A DNA stretch of 64,000 bases from Nocardia elegans NBRC 108235 (GCF_001612845.1 NZ_BDBF01000022.1:1-64000); one strand, 5' to 3'. Shown: positions 33,082-41,661, counted from the first letter of the stretch. The notes: a model not told the origin generated them from the letters alone. Made by a program: numbers and translations.

Positions 33082-34005
33082 ATGCTGTCGAAACTTGTCC
33101 GGGGAGCCGCACTCCTGTTCCCCGGTCTGCTGGCCGGAGCGTTCGGCTACGGCGCCGTCAATGTGCTGTACGCGTTTCGTGAAGTGCCCCTCGAGGTCCG
33201 GTTCACGTTCCATGTCGCGCTCATGCGAGTCAACGGCCCGGTCATGCAATCGCTGATGGCGCTGGCGGTGCTCGGTACCTTGGTGCTCGCGGTGCGATCG
33301 CGGGGAGGGCAGCGTCGGATCGCCGCGAGCGCCACGGTGCTGGTATTGCTCTCCTTCCTGGTGACGCGATTCGGGAACGTGCCGATCAACCAGCAGATCA
33401 AACGGTGGGCGGTGGGCACTCCGCCGGCGAATTACGCCGATATCCTGCGACGCTGGGAACTGTTCCATTTCACCCGAACCGGTTGCGCCGTAGCCGCATT
33501 CGTTCTGGTGATCGTCGCGGTGGTCGGATTCACCGCGGCCGACGACGGCATCGGCCGGAAGGGCAATCCGCGTCGGTCGCCCTCGCGGCGCGACTTCCGC
33601 AATCGCATCGTCATCACCGCTCATCGCATCGGCCTGCCGTTCGGCCCCATCCACCTGCTCACCGTTGCGGGTCGTTCGACGGGAATTCCCCGGACCACGC
33701 CCGTCGACCCGATACAGCTCGACGGCGACCGGTACCTCGTGCAGGCCTATCCGAACGCCGAATGGGTCGAGAATGCCCGCGCGGCAGGACGCGGTGTGCT
33801 CGCTCGCGGCCGGAAATCCCGGATCGTGAATCTGATCGAAGTGCCCGAACCGCGGCGCCAACCGGTGCTGCGTGCGTTTCCTGTTCAAAATCCCAGGGGC
33901 GCACAAGCTTTCGTCAGGAATGGCCTGGTCGAATCCGGCTCGCCGGACAGCTTCGCGGACGCGGCGAGCCGCTGCGCCGTCTTTCGCGTCGAGCCGGTCT
34001 CCTGA
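33082..34005 (+). CDS. DUF1772 membrane domain fused to a deazaflavin (F420)-dependent nitroreductase-like domain
   Basis: 307 residues. The N-terminal half (about 1-155) has four membrane segments and the DUF1772 (anthrone-oxygenase-like) motif FGNVPINQQIKRW, then YADILRRWELFHFTRTG. The C-terminal half (about 180-307) is the DDN/F420-binding split-barrel fold (VITAHRIGLPFGPIHLLTVAGRSTGIPRTTPV, then YLVQAYPNAEWVENARAAGRGVLARG). I know the two domains mostly as separate proteins. ATG 33082, with GGGAG 7 bases ahead, is preferred over 33070. It is probably a membrane-tethered F420-type reductase, regulated by the divergent TetR. Confidence 0.82.
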   Translation: MLSKLVRGAALLFPGLLAGAFGYGAVNVLYAFREVPLEVRFTFHVALMRVNGPVMQSLMALAVLGTLVLAVRSRGGQRRIAASATVLVLLSFLVTRFGNVPINQQIKRWAVGTPPANYADILRRWELFHFTRTGCAVAAFVLVIVAVVGFTAADDGIGRKGNPRRSPSRRDFRNRIVITAHRIGLPFGPIHLLTVAGRSTGIPRTTPVDPIQLDGDRYLVQAYPNAEWVENARAAGRGVLARGRKSRIVNLIEVPEPRRQPVLRAFPVQNPRGAQAFVRNGLVESGSPDSFADAASRCAVFRVEPVS

Positions 34006-34046
34006 GGCCGAATGTCGTCGCCGGTGCCGTATTCGGAGAGGAACCA

Positions 34047-34478
34047 ATGATCCGCACGTCGTTTACGCCCGTCACCGGGCAAGCCCTGGGAGTCGTTGCC
34101 GACGGTACCGTCAAAATAGTGCTCGCCGCCGCCTACATCATCGGCGCCGAATCGCTGAGTCATCGACTCGGTGTCGCCACCCGGCTCATGATCGCCTGCG
34201 CCGCAGCCCTGCTCATCGCAGGCGCCAGTGAATTCGCATACCTGCGCAGCCGCCCGATGAGCACATATATGCGGCTCATGATCGGCTACGACACCGGCTG
34301 GACGGTTGTCACCCTCGTCGCGCTGCTGCTGGCATCGCAGGGGGGCGGAACGGCCGGCGAACTCTGGATCGGTTATCAGACACTCGCGCCCCTCGTCTTC
34401 GCGGCTCTGCTCGGGGCGGCAGGCGACCGGAAATCCGAATCCGATCAGGTCGGCGCCGGCAACTCCGGCTCCGCATGA
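34047..34478 (+). CDS. Small four-helix membrane protein
   Basis: 143 residues with four hydrophobic stretches (about 18-35, 47-64, 82-100 and 107-123) and short polar loops. A TM2-like SEFAYLRSRPMSTYMRLMIGYDTGW segment sits in the middle. The ATG at 34047 has GGAGAGG upstream. It begins 41 bp after the fusion gene and could share its transcript. I recognise no family; a role in membrane lipid or quinone redox chemistry would be only guilt by association. Confidence 0.7.
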   Translation: MIRTSFTPVTGQALGVVADGTVKIVLAAAYIIGAESLSHRLGVATRLMIACAAALLIAGASEFAYLRSRPMSTYMRLMIGYDTGWTVVTLVALLLASQGGGTAGELWIGYQTLAPLVFAALLGAAGDRKSESDQVGAGNSGSA

Positions 34479-34575
34479 TCGCTTTCTGGCGTGCGCTCCG
34501 TCGCTGGAGAAGAGCCGCATCTCAAACCCGACTCGTCCGTATGTACTGATGAGTAATGACGGCTTCGGTAATTCA

Positions 34576-34670
34576 TTGTCTTACAACGCTTTCGGCTGAT
34601 GTAAGGTACTGTGCCTCTGGCGCCGCGATCGGTGGAGGCGCCGGATCGCTCGGATAATCGTTGTCTTACA
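34576..34670. promoter_or_regulatory. Repeated TTGTCTTACA motif and dyad upstream of the phosphotransferase gene
   Basis: The decamer TTGTCTTACA occurs at 34576-34585 and again at 34661-34670, and TGTAAG at 34600-34605 is inverted to the first copy. The region is AT-richer than its surroundings. The second copy ends 20 bp before the GTG start at 34690. It looks like a bipartite binding site for a dimeric regulator; the protein is unknown. Confidence 0.45.
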
Positions 34671-34689
34671 GTGGAATCGAGATACGTGC

Positions 34690-35862
34690 GTGAATCACAA
34701 GCTCTGGTTGCTCGGTCGTTCTGTCACCGTCGGGACCCGGATGCTGGGCGAGAAGATTCACGGACCCAGATTGCGCTCCCTCGCCGACGTGCCGATCTCC
34801 GGTGACAAAATCACCCCCGAATGGCTGACCGCGGTGCTGTGCCGCGATGTTCCCGGGGCCGAGGTGTCGGGCTTCGAGACGTCCAACGGCAGCAGCGGCA
34901 CCTCGACGAGGGTGGCGATCCGGGTCGAATACAACGATGTGGGGACCCAGGCACAGTTGCCGACGCGCTTGTTCGCCAAGACCACCACCAGTTTCAGCCA
35001 GCGGATCCTGCTGGGCGGCGGAAAGATGATCGACGGGGAAACCCGGTTCTTCCGCGACTTCCGCCCCGCCGTCGACATCGAGGCGCCGATCGGATACTGG
35101 GGCGCGTCCGACCCGGCCTCGTGGCGGTCGATCGCCCTGATGGAGGACATCGCCGCGACCCGCGGCGCCGTCTTCAGCGAGCCCACCGCCTCGATCACCC
35201 GCGAGCAAGCCGAGGATCTGGTCCGCAATCTCGCCCGCCTGCACGGCACCTTCTGGGAATCCGAGGCGATCGACGTCCTCAACACCCCGGCGTACATGCT
35301 CGACGTGTATCTGTCCGCGATCGATATGAAGAAGCGGTGCGAAGTGGGACTTCGCCGCGCGGAGGAGGTCGTTCCGCCCGCCCTGCACGGCAGCAGCGAG
35401 CGGCTGTGGGCCGGTGTCGAGCGGGCGGTCACCATCGCGACCGAAGAGGTTCCGCCGACGCTGCTGCACGGCGATCCCCACATCGGACAGACCTACCGCA
35501 CGAGCGCCGGCCGCATGGGTTTCGTGGACTGGCAGGTCGTGATGCGGGGCGGATGGGCACACGATTTCGCCTACACCGTCAATTCCGGATGCGAGCCGGA
35601 AGACCGCCGACTATGGGACAGGGACCTGCTGGCGGCCTACCTGGACGAACTGGGAGAGGCCGGCGGTAAGCCCCCGGCCTTCGAGGACGCCTGGTTGCTC
35701 TACCGGCAGCAGTCGCTGTTCGCCTACGCCGCATGGGCTTTCACCATCGGGCGTGCGAGTTATCAGCCCAAGATGCAGTCGAACGAAACCTGCCTGACCC
35801 TGTTACGGCGCATCACCACGGCCATCGACGACAACGATTCGCTGGGCGCCCTCGGCGTCTGA
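34690..35862 (+). CDS. Aminoglycoside phosphotransferase-like (protein-kinase fold) family protein
   Basis: 390 residues of the kinase-like fold (APH/choline kinase/EcKinase superfamily). The N-lobe has LPTRLFAKTTTSF with the ATP-binding Lys, and the C-lobe has the Brenner motif LLHGDPHIGQTYR (about 258-270) and the metal motif GFVDWQVVMRG (DFG-like Asp). In nocardiae and rhodococci such proteins often sit near steroid or lipid genes. The start is a GTG at 34690. The substrate could be a small alcohol or sterol; no antibiotic resistance can be claimed. Confidence 0.83.
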   Translation: MNHKLWLLGRSVTVGTRMLGEKIHGPRLRSLADVPISGDKITPEWLTAVLCRDVPGAEVSGFETSNGSSGTSTRVAIRVEYNDVGTQAQLPTRLFAKTTTSFSQRILLGGGKMIDGETRFFRDFRPAVDIEAPIGYWGASDPASWRSIALMEDIAATRGAVFSEPTASITREQAEDLVRNLARLHGTFWESEAIDVLNTPAYMLDVYLSAIDMKKRCEVGLRRAEEVVPPALHGSSERLWAGVERAVTIATEEVPPTLLHGDPHIGQTYRTSAGRMGFVDWQVVMRGGWAHDFAYTVNSGCEPEDRRLWDRDLLAAYLDELGEAGGKPPAFEDAWLLYRQQSLFAYAAWAFTIGRASYQPKMQSNETCLTLLRRITTAIDDNDSLGALGV

Positions 35863-36009
35863 GCACCAACGCTTTACCACGAATGATCATCGTGCTGCCG
35901 ATGGTCGTCCCGGCCAGGGTCGTCCGGTACGACTACCGCAGCCTTCGACGCGCGCGACATCGCGTCATGCAGTTCGACGCAGCGTGCGATACGACAACTG
36001 GAGTGGTTG

Positions 36010-37281
36010 ATGACTACGTCGCAGTTCCCGACCCGCCCGACGATGTGTCCCGTCGCCCACGGCTCTCCGACGAGTTCCGACGGCCCGCGAGTCCCCTTGT
36101 TCACCCCGGATTTCTCCGACGACCCGCACCGCGTCTACCGCGAAATGCGCAGCAGATACGGCTCGCTCGCGCCCGTCGAACTGGCGCCGGGTGTGCCCGC
36201 GACGCTGGTGATCGGCTACCGCACCGCGGTACGAATTCTCAACGACCCCGAACACTTTCCCGCAGATCCACGCGTGTGGCAGCAGACCGTGCCCTCGGAT
36301 TGCCCGATTCTCCCGCTGCTGGAATGGCGCCCCATGGCCAGCAGAAGTTCCGGTGCCGATTTCCACCGCTACCGTGAGGCCATCACCGCCGGTATCGACG
36401 CCGTCGACCTGCACTCGCTGCGCGCGGCGGTCGAGAAGGCCACGCTTCCCCTGATCAACAGCTTCTGCCAGGACGGCAAGGCGGAACTGATCACCCAGTA
36501 CATCTACCCCCTCGCGTTCGAACTCGTGAACGTGATGCTCGGTTGCCCGCCCGAGATCGGCGCGCAGGTCGCGGCCGGTACGGCCAAACTGCTCGAAGGC
36601 GTCGACGCCGAACAGGGCAACCGCATCCTCGGCGAGGCGCTGATGAGTCTGGTGCGCCTCAAACGAGCCACCCCGAGCAACGACATCACCTCGGTCCTGC
36701 AACAACACCCGGCCGCCCTCGACGACACCGAGGTCTCCCACCACGTCTCCCAGATCTACGGCACCGGAATAGAATTCGAGCTGAACCTCATCGCCAACAC
36801 GTTGCTGCTGGTCCTCACCGACAACCGTTTCGGCGGCAGTGTGCTCGGCGGCAATCTCTCCTCCCGCGACGCGGTCGACGAGGTGTTGTTCAACGACCCG
36901 CCGCTGGCGAACCTCCTGATCACCTACCCGCGCCAGCCGATGCTGATCGACGACGTCTGGCTACCCGCCAATCAGCCGGTTGTCATCAGCATGGCCGCCT
37001 GCAACAACGACCCCGTGATTCGCAGCGACGATATGACGGGCAACCGCTCCCACCTGGCCTGGGGCATCGGCCCACACGCCTGCCCCGCGCAGTCGATCGC
37101 GTATCTGATCGCCCAGGAAGCGATCGACCAACTCCTCGACGCCCTCCCCGAAATCGAGCTCGCAACGGATGCGCCGAGCTGGCGACCGGGCCCGTTCCAC
37201 CGGGCCTTGACGGCCCTGCCGGTGACATTCCCGCGGACCGAACCGCTGAATTTGAACAACAAGCCGGCAATGCCGGGGTGA
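36010..37281 (+). CDS. Cytochrome P450 lacking the ExxR arginine
   Basis: 423 residues. The heme-binding loop reads HLAWGIGPHACPAQ, keeping G-x-G-x-H-x-C but with Trp for the usual Phe. The K-helix ExxR motif is degenerate: DEVLFNDPPL has Phe where Arg is expected. The I-helix also lacks the (A/G)Gx(D/E)T oxygen-activating group (GTGIEFELNLI). Streptomyces CYP157 proteins are known natural ExxR exceptions, and this one may be of that class. ATG 36010 with GGAG upstream is preferred. No ferredoxin or reductase gene is adjacent. It may bind heme and a ligand without normal monooxygenase activity. Confidence 0.85.
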   Translation: MTTSQFPTRPTMCPVAHGSPTSSDGPRVPLFTPDFSDDPHRVYREMRSRYGSLAPVELAPGVPATLVIGYRTAVRILNDPEHFPADPRVWQQTVPSDCPILPLLEWRPMASRSSGADFHRYREAITAGIDAVDLHSLRAAVEKATLPLINSFCQDGKAELITQYIYPLAFELVNVMLGCPPEIGAQVAAGTAKLLEGVDAEQGNRILGEALMSLVRLKRATPSNDITSVLQQHPAALDDTEVSHHVSQIYGTGIEFELNLIANTLLLVLTDNRFGGSVLGGNLSSRDAVDEVLFNDPPLANLLITYPRQPMLIDDVWLPANQPVVISMAACNNDPVIRSDDMTGNRSHLAWGIGPHACPAQSIAYLIAQEAIDQLLDALPEIELATDAPSWRPGPFHRALTALPVTFPRTEPLNLNNKPAMPG

Positions 37282-37314
37282 GAGCCGAGCAGGTCGAGGA
37301 TCGCGCGACCACTG

Positions 37315-37638
37315 CTATTCGGACATGGAGTCCACGGCCTTCCCGATTCGACCGAGACTGGTCGCATACCGTTCGTCGACGCTGGTTCGCGCGCTGACGA
37401 CCTCGACGATCCTCTTTCCGATGCTCTCGAGTTCCGCCAGGCTGGACAGAATGTCCTGTTTCCGCGCCGACGCGAAATCGACGAGCGCCGGTCCGCTCTG
37501 CCAGCCTTCGTTCGCTTGCCGTGCCGGTTCGATCTCATCGAATTGTTGTTCGAGCCGGGTTCGGGATTCATTGCTGTTGGTGGAGATGTCCACCCCGGCC
37601 TGTTGCGCGGTGGCGGGGTCGATGCAGACGTCTGTCAT
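37315..37638 (-). CDS. WXG100-like type VII secretion substrate
   Basis: 107 residues, helical, with a Trp-x-x-Gly turn (EGWQSGPALVDF, about residues 44-55) between two long helices. This is the hairpin layout of the ESAT-6/WXG100 superfamily, though the exact WXG is WQSG. It ends with a polar tail (KAVDSMSE). It would be exported as a partner of a larger substrate. It is the last gene of a minus-strand group with the small membrane protein and the amidase-type effector. Confidence 0.6.
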   Translation of the reverse strand: MTDVCIDPATAQQAGVDISTNSNESRTRLEQQFDEIEPARQANEGWQSGPALVDFASARKQDILSSLAELESIGKRIVEVVSARTSVDERYATSLGRIGKAVDSMSE

Positions 37639-37650
37639 GGTGAAGCCCTG

Positions 37651-38046
37651 TCAGAAGAACGCTTCGCACGGATGGTAGCGAGGCGAGATCGGTTCGTCGG
37701 TATTCGATTGCAGCAGTGCGGATCCCACGACCAAGGCGTAACCGACGCTGATGATCACCGCCGACGCCGCGACGACAATCGCGAGGACCTTCCCCGGGGT
37801 CGAGGAGAATCGCGCAGCGGCGACGATGAACACCACTGCTGCTGCGGCGGCACAGATCAAGAGGACCGTCCCGGCCCAGCTCGAGGCGGTGGCAGCCGTC
37901 GGAACGGGAATGCTTCGCGCACAATGCGATTCGAGAAGAGCGTCCGTCCGCTCCGCGAGTCTGTGATCGGCCACCACCAGTAGGAGAACGGCAGATGCGA
38001 AGCAGGCGAGGAAGATCGCGGCGGACACGATCGCGGGGCGTTTCAA
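37651..38046 (-). CDS. Small three-helix membrane protein (candidate immunity protein)
   Basis: 131 residues with three hydrophobic segments (about 5-25, 58-80 and 88-110). The frame starts with a TTG that directly follows the TAG of the upstream effector gene; an in-frame GTG at 38028 is another choice. Position right behind a toxin-like gene, between it and a WXG-like gene, fits an immunity protein that protects the membrane or periplasm. That role is inference only. Confidence 0.6.
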   Translation of the reverse strand: MKRPAIVSAAIFLACFASAVLLLVVADHRLAERTDALLESHCARSIPVPTAATASSWAGTVLLICAAAAAVVFIVAAARFSSTPGKVLAIVVAASAVIISVGYALVVGSALLQSNTDEPISPRYHPCEAFF

Positions 38047-39300
38047 CTACCAGGTCTCCTTCGGCCGAATGATCCGGACGTTCTGTGTGCCGCCGTCCTG
38101 ATTCGAGAATCCGATCCGGTCGGTCAGGCTGAAGTCCTTCCCGTTGGTGGTGTGCTGGGAGTAGAGGATGTCGCCGTTGGGAAGCACCGCGGTGACCACC
38201 GCCGTGTGGTGCGCTTCGCCCGGCTTGTAGTCGCCGACGTTCTGCGTGTGCTCCCAGTAGACGAGATCACCGGGTTTCGCGCCGGCGGTCCCGACCTCCT
38301 CCGCCCCATTGTTCAGGAAGAAGTTCTTCTGCTTCTCGGCATTGAACCAGGTATCGCTGTGGCTCAGTCCCTGCAGGGAACCGGGCCCCGGCGGGTCGAA
38401 GTTGATTCCCGCGGCGCGGCTGCGGTTCCAGCCGTCCGAATCGGTGGTCAGGGTGCCTTTGTAGTCGAGGCCGGCCGAGGCGAGGGTGGTGGAAACGAAG
38501 TTCGCGCAATTGTTCTGGAATTTGTCGATCGAGGTATCGTTCGCGTGGTCGCGAGCGAACTGCACCGCCTTCACAGCGTTGTAGCCGTTGGAGCCCTCGA
38601 GCTCATTCTTCACGCCGTCGGGAATTCCCGTGAGGTCGTGAAGTTCCACCGGCACCGCCAACATGAGTTGCTTGCGCCGATCGACGGCCAGCGAGTCCCA
38701 CCATGCCTTCACCACATCTGGGGGCTGGCCCTGCGGCAGGGTCTCGCGAATGGCGTCGAGCGCGTCGGCCACCGCCGCTGACTGCTGTTTCAGCGCATCG
38801 TCGAGCGAGCTGGTGTCGACGTTGATATTCAGTTTGCGCAGCGCGCCGGCGACTTCCTGGTCGGCACGATCCGCCGCATCGATCGCATCCTCGAGCAGCG
38901 CGTTGTACCGCCGGCAGTCATCCGCCGCGGTCTCCGGATCGTGATGCCCGGCAGGGACGACCAGAACGTCGCCGTCGAGCTCCAGGCCCGCAACGGTTCC
39001 CGCTGTGATCGCCGAACTCGCCTGTGCCTGCGCGATTCGAGCCGCATCTTCCAACGTGTCCAGCGTGGTGACGGCACCTCGCAGCAGGACGCCGATCTCC
39101 TCCAGCTTTCCCGTGACATCGGAGATCCGCCCGCGCACGAGTTCACCCAGATAGTCGGTCCAGGATTCCTCTAGCCGCCGCGATCCGTTGGCATGGATCT
39201 CGGCGACGGCCTCCTCGCAGTCCTTGGCCGCCGCCAGCAGATCGTCCGCCGCGGCCTGCCAGCTGCCCGGATTGGCATACCGAAGTTGATGCAGATCCAT
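38047..39300 (-). CDS. Type VII secretion effector with C-terminal amidase-like (NlpC/P60-type) domain
   Basis: 417 residues. Residues 1-190 are helical, with a Trp-containing WXG-like hairpin (YANPGSWQAAADDLLAAA). A linker (about 195-232) has AWWDSLAVDRRKQLMLAVP and GIPDGV, which is common in actinobacterial type VII toxins. The C-terminus (about 238-417) resembles the putative amidase domain Amidase_6, with Cys265 in NNCANFVSTTLASAGL, the KPGDLVYWEH strand and catalytic-type His364/His365 in EAHHTAVVTAV. Cleavage of peptidoglycan or another amide by a secreted effector is the likely role. Two small genes follow that may give immunity and export partnership. Confidence 0.8.
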   Translation of the reverse strand: MDLHQLRYANPGSWQAAADDLLAAAKDCEEAVAEIHANGSRRLEESWTDYLGELVRGRISDVTGKLEEIGVLLRGAVTTLDTLEDAARIAQAQASSAITAGTVAGLELDGDVLVVPAGHHDPETAADDCRRYNALLEDAIDAADRADQEVAGALRKLNINVDTSSLDDALKQQSAAVADALDAIRETLPQGQPPDVVKAWWDSLAVDRRKQLMLAVPVELHDLTGIPDGVKNELEGSNGYNAVKAVQFARDHANDTSIDKFQNNCANFVSTTLASAGLDYKGTLTTDSDGWNRSRAAGINFDPPGPGSLQGLSHSDTWFNAEKQKNFFLNNGAEEVGTAGAKPGDLVYWEHTQNVGDYKPGEAHHTAVVTAVLPNGDILYSQHTTNGKDFSLTDRIGFSNQDGGTQNVRIIRPKETW

Positions 39301-39417
39301 GACCGTCCCCCCGTACCTTCGATGGTGGTCTGAGGGTAGTCAAAACGCCAAAAACGGGCAAATGGAACAAATTTGGTGAGGTGGCGACCTCGGCTGGACG
39401 AACCGCGCGCCGCCGGG

Positions 39418-39912
39418 CTATTTGCGGTGTCGGCCGGTATACCCCTCGGTCGACGGAGAATTCTCGCGGCTGTTGGCCTCGCCGCCGGAGCCATCCGCCG
39501 CACCTTTGCCGATCCGGCGCGGTTTGGCGATCCGCCGGATGCCGGCGGCGGGGGCAGCTTCACCAGCTCGTTTCCGCCGAAGTTCGTCCAGATCGACGAC
39601 GCTCGCATCCTGGTCGCCGGGGCAGGCGTCATCCGCCGCAGGGCTCGAATCGCCCACCGCGGGTCCGTGCCACGCCGCAGCGGGATTCACCGGCCATGCC
39701 CCGGTCTCCCGCTGCAATTCCGATCGCATGACGGGTCTGGTCGGCGGCGGATCGTTGACGCGGCTGCCCTCCGAACGCCACGTCTTGCGGGCGGGTTGGG
39801 CAGCGTCCTGCGCCACCCGCCGGGGACGCCGGGGCAGCTGGACAACCTTGGGCGCGCCCGCTCCGGTGTCCTTCGGTGCGGATCGCGATCCCGGTACTTC
39901 CTGGTCAGACAT
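39418..39912 (-). CDS. Low-complexity hypothetical protein
   Basis: 164 residues, rich in Arg, Pro, Ala and Ser, with no folded domain visible and a basic C-terminus. It starts MSDQEVPGSRS, and no good ribosome site precedes the ATG. An overlapping plus-strand frame of similar length looks less protein-like. It lies upstream of the amidase-type effector in the same direction. A disordered protein, or a chance frame, are both possible. Confidence 0.4.
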   Translation of the reverse strand: MSDQEVPGSRSAPKDTGAGAPKVVQLPRRPRRVAQDAAQPARKTWRSEGSRVNDPPPTRPVMRSELQRETGAWPVNPAAAWHGPAVGDSSPAADDACPGDQDASVVDLDELRRKRAGEAAPAAGIRRIAKPRRIGKGAADGSGGEANSRENSPSTEGYTGRHRK

Positions 39913-40176
39913 CGAATTACCGGACGACGAGCGCCGCTGTCCCGGTCGCGGCGCCGGTCAGGTCGCCGAGTCGATGTCCACTTCTGTGGCTGATGGTGGT
40001 GCTCACGTCCCTATTGTCTCAGAGTGTCGCGGGTGGGAGCGAGGTCGGTGCGGTCGGGCGCGTGATGCTGTCGAACCGGCGTCGATCGGCGGGTGGCCGG
40101 CGGACCGCTGATGTGGTTCCGCGGGCCGGGCTCGAGGTGGTGATGAGCCGTCGATCCGAATCATCGGAATCCGTAA

Positions 40177-40407
40177 TCAGAGGCAGTGCGCGGGCGGAGC
40201 CGGGCTCCAGCTGCCGATGCAGCCTGCGCCGATATACGCGAGGAGATCGATCACGGTCGAGCCGGTTTGCAGGACGACGGGTGAGGTCGCGGTGATCTGG
40301 TCAGTGTTGCTGTACTCCAAGGGGATTCCGGTTTCTGCGCCGGCGATGCCCGCGGGAGCGATACCGAAGGCGGCGACTGCGACGGCGAGGACGGCAAGCC
40401 GTTTCAT
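40177..40407 (-). CDS. Small secreted protein
   Basis: 76 residues. A clear signal peptide (MKRLAVLAVAVAAFGIAPAG, cleavage near AGAET at about residue 25) precedes a 50-residue mature chain with two cysteines near the end (YIGAGCIGSW and HCL), likely forming a disulfide. ATG 40407 has GAGGAA 6 bases ahead, so it is preferred over the frame start at 40431. Small secreted proteins of this type with a GS-x-V-x-L-L pattern are frequent in Nocardia; no function is known. Confidence 0.7.
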   Translation of the reverse strand: MKRLAVLAVAVAAFGIAPAGIAGAETGIPLEYSNTDQITATSPVVLQTGSTVIDLLAYIGAGCIGSWSPAPPAHCL

Positions 40408-40537
40408 GGTGTTCCTCTCGAACAACTGCATCAGGTTTCAGCGTTCGAGCCACCATAGTGTGAAGTGATCATGTTTCGGAGTGGATGGGGGGCTTTGCGC
40501 AGATAGGCGGACCGGCTGCTTGCGAGTTTGAAGCGCT

Positions 40538-40930
40538 GTGGGGGATGAGCCGCAACCCAGCGGGCTGCTGTACGCCCTGGTAGCCGCCGGTGCATCAGTC
40601 CCGGAAGAAGTCAGTTGCCTGGGCGGCTGCGAGGACGGCGTCCCGATCCGCAAACTGTCCTTCGGATTCTTCACCGCCGACAACGATTTCACCCAGGCTC
40701 CGGTCTACGCCGCGCACCTCCAGTGGCGCGGGACCATCGGCTGTAGCAACGACGCCGCCACCGAATCCGGCCCCGAAGTAGCGGAAGGCTACCGGTATTC
40801 CTGCGAGCAGGGCGCCAACGTCGTCTGGCGCAAATACAAAGCAGGCAGCCATGATTGGCCGAGCGGCGACCGCGGCGCGGATGTGCGTAACCGTATGTGG
40901 CAACTGTTCCAGAACCATTCGCTACCATGA
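40538..40930 (+). pseudogene. C-terminal fragment of a PHB-depolymerase-type esterase
   Basis: 131 codons that encode only the last third of a secreted CE1/LpqC-like esterase. APVYAAHLQWRGTIGCSND and YSCEQGANVVWRKYKAGSHDWPSG match the C-terminal cysteine pair and the catalytic His (GSHDWP) of the family, ending with a tail helix (RNRMWQLFQNH). A TGA lies six bases before the first possible start, and no nucleophile Ser (GxSxG) part is present. It has no signal peptide. The 3' end is duplicated at 41592-41661. Confidence 0.6.
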
Positions 40931-41014
40931 CGCTGAGGTGGGCGGCGGAACCTGTTGCGTGCCAACAAGATCAAGCTGGTCAACGCTCACCGGCCCAGCG
41001 GGGACTCCTGGTAA

Positions 41015-41545
41015 TCAATCGTTGATATCGTCCGATTCGGGGTTGTCTTTCAGGTGCTCCGGCCGTCCTGGCCAATGAGGTGGAGTGACAGGCTGTCCCG
41101 TCCACGCATCCAGTGGCTGAATTTCGAAGATGGAGCGGTCCGCGATTCCCGCGGTATTCCACACGGTTCGATCTTCGAACTGGACCTCAGGAGCGAAATC
41201 TTGCCGGTCGCCGTCGACGAACACAATCCACCCATTCTTGAACCCCAGGCGAACCGCTCCGGTCTTGAAGAACACGGCCGAAACAATCCTCGCCCCTAGG
41301 AATTCCTCAACCTCAGCGCGGTTCCAATGATCGATTCGATGTCTGTCGGGGGAGTCCTTGGCGAGGGACCGAGCGGACAGTTCGGTGTCGTAACCGACCA
41401 ACACGCGGAAATGGTTGTCGTCCAAGACGAGTTCGAGGTGGTCCGTTTTCCACTCTATCCTGGTGACGGTTCTTCCGCGTAGAGGCTTGAACAGCCAACG
41501 ATCCTCGTGCTCAACGATGGCCCGAGGTGCCTCATCGGCTCCCAT
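41015..41545 (-). CDS. Hypothetical protein, candidate immunity protein (DUF6188-like)
   Basis: 176 residues, mainly beta-strand and acidic in the C-terminal half. LRGRTVTRIEWKTDHLELVLDDNHFRVLVGYD and AVFFKTGAVRLGFKNGWIVFVDGD recall DUF6188 proteins, which are frequent in actinobacterial toxin loci; I am not certain of the match. ATG 41545 is chosen because residues upstream of it in the frame come from the duplicated esterase tail. It lies directly downstream of the frameshifted WXG-type gene on the same strand, where an immunity gene would be expected. Confidence 0.65.
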   Translation of the reverse strand: MGADEAPRAIVEHEDRWLFKPLRGRTVTRIEWKTDHLELVLDDNHFRVLVGYDTELSARSLAKDSPDRHRIDHWNRAEVEEFLGARIVSAVFFKTGAVRLGFKNGWIVFVDGDRQDFAPEVQFEDRTVWNTAGIADRSIFEIQPLDAWTGQPVTPPHWPGRPEHLKDNPESDDIND

Positions 41546-41591
41546 CAATCCTCCAGTCGGAGTGGATCCGCTGGCTTTGTGCGGCAGGTAC

Positions 41592-41661
41592 GGCCGAGCG
41601 GTGACCGGGGCGCGGACGTGCGAAACCGCATGTGGCAATTGTCCCGGAACCACCCGCTACC
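41592..41661. repeat. Second copy of the esterase 3'-end segment
   Basis: These 70 bases align without gaps to 40857-40926 with about ten differences, so they are roughly 85% identical. Read on the plus strand they encode the same tail (GDRGADVRNRMWQL), but no esterase lies upstream; here a minus-strand gene occupies the flank. The pair is probably a recombination scar left when modules were exchanged. Confidence 0.7.

Noticed and set aside
35878..35894. CACGA-n7-TCGTG dyad after the phosphotransferase gene as a terminator
   Set aside because: The stem is only 5 bp and no T run follows.
39422..40111. Plus-strand frame of 229 codons
   Set aside because: It has no fold pattern or ribosome site; the minus-strand frame in the same place is somewhat better but also uncertain.
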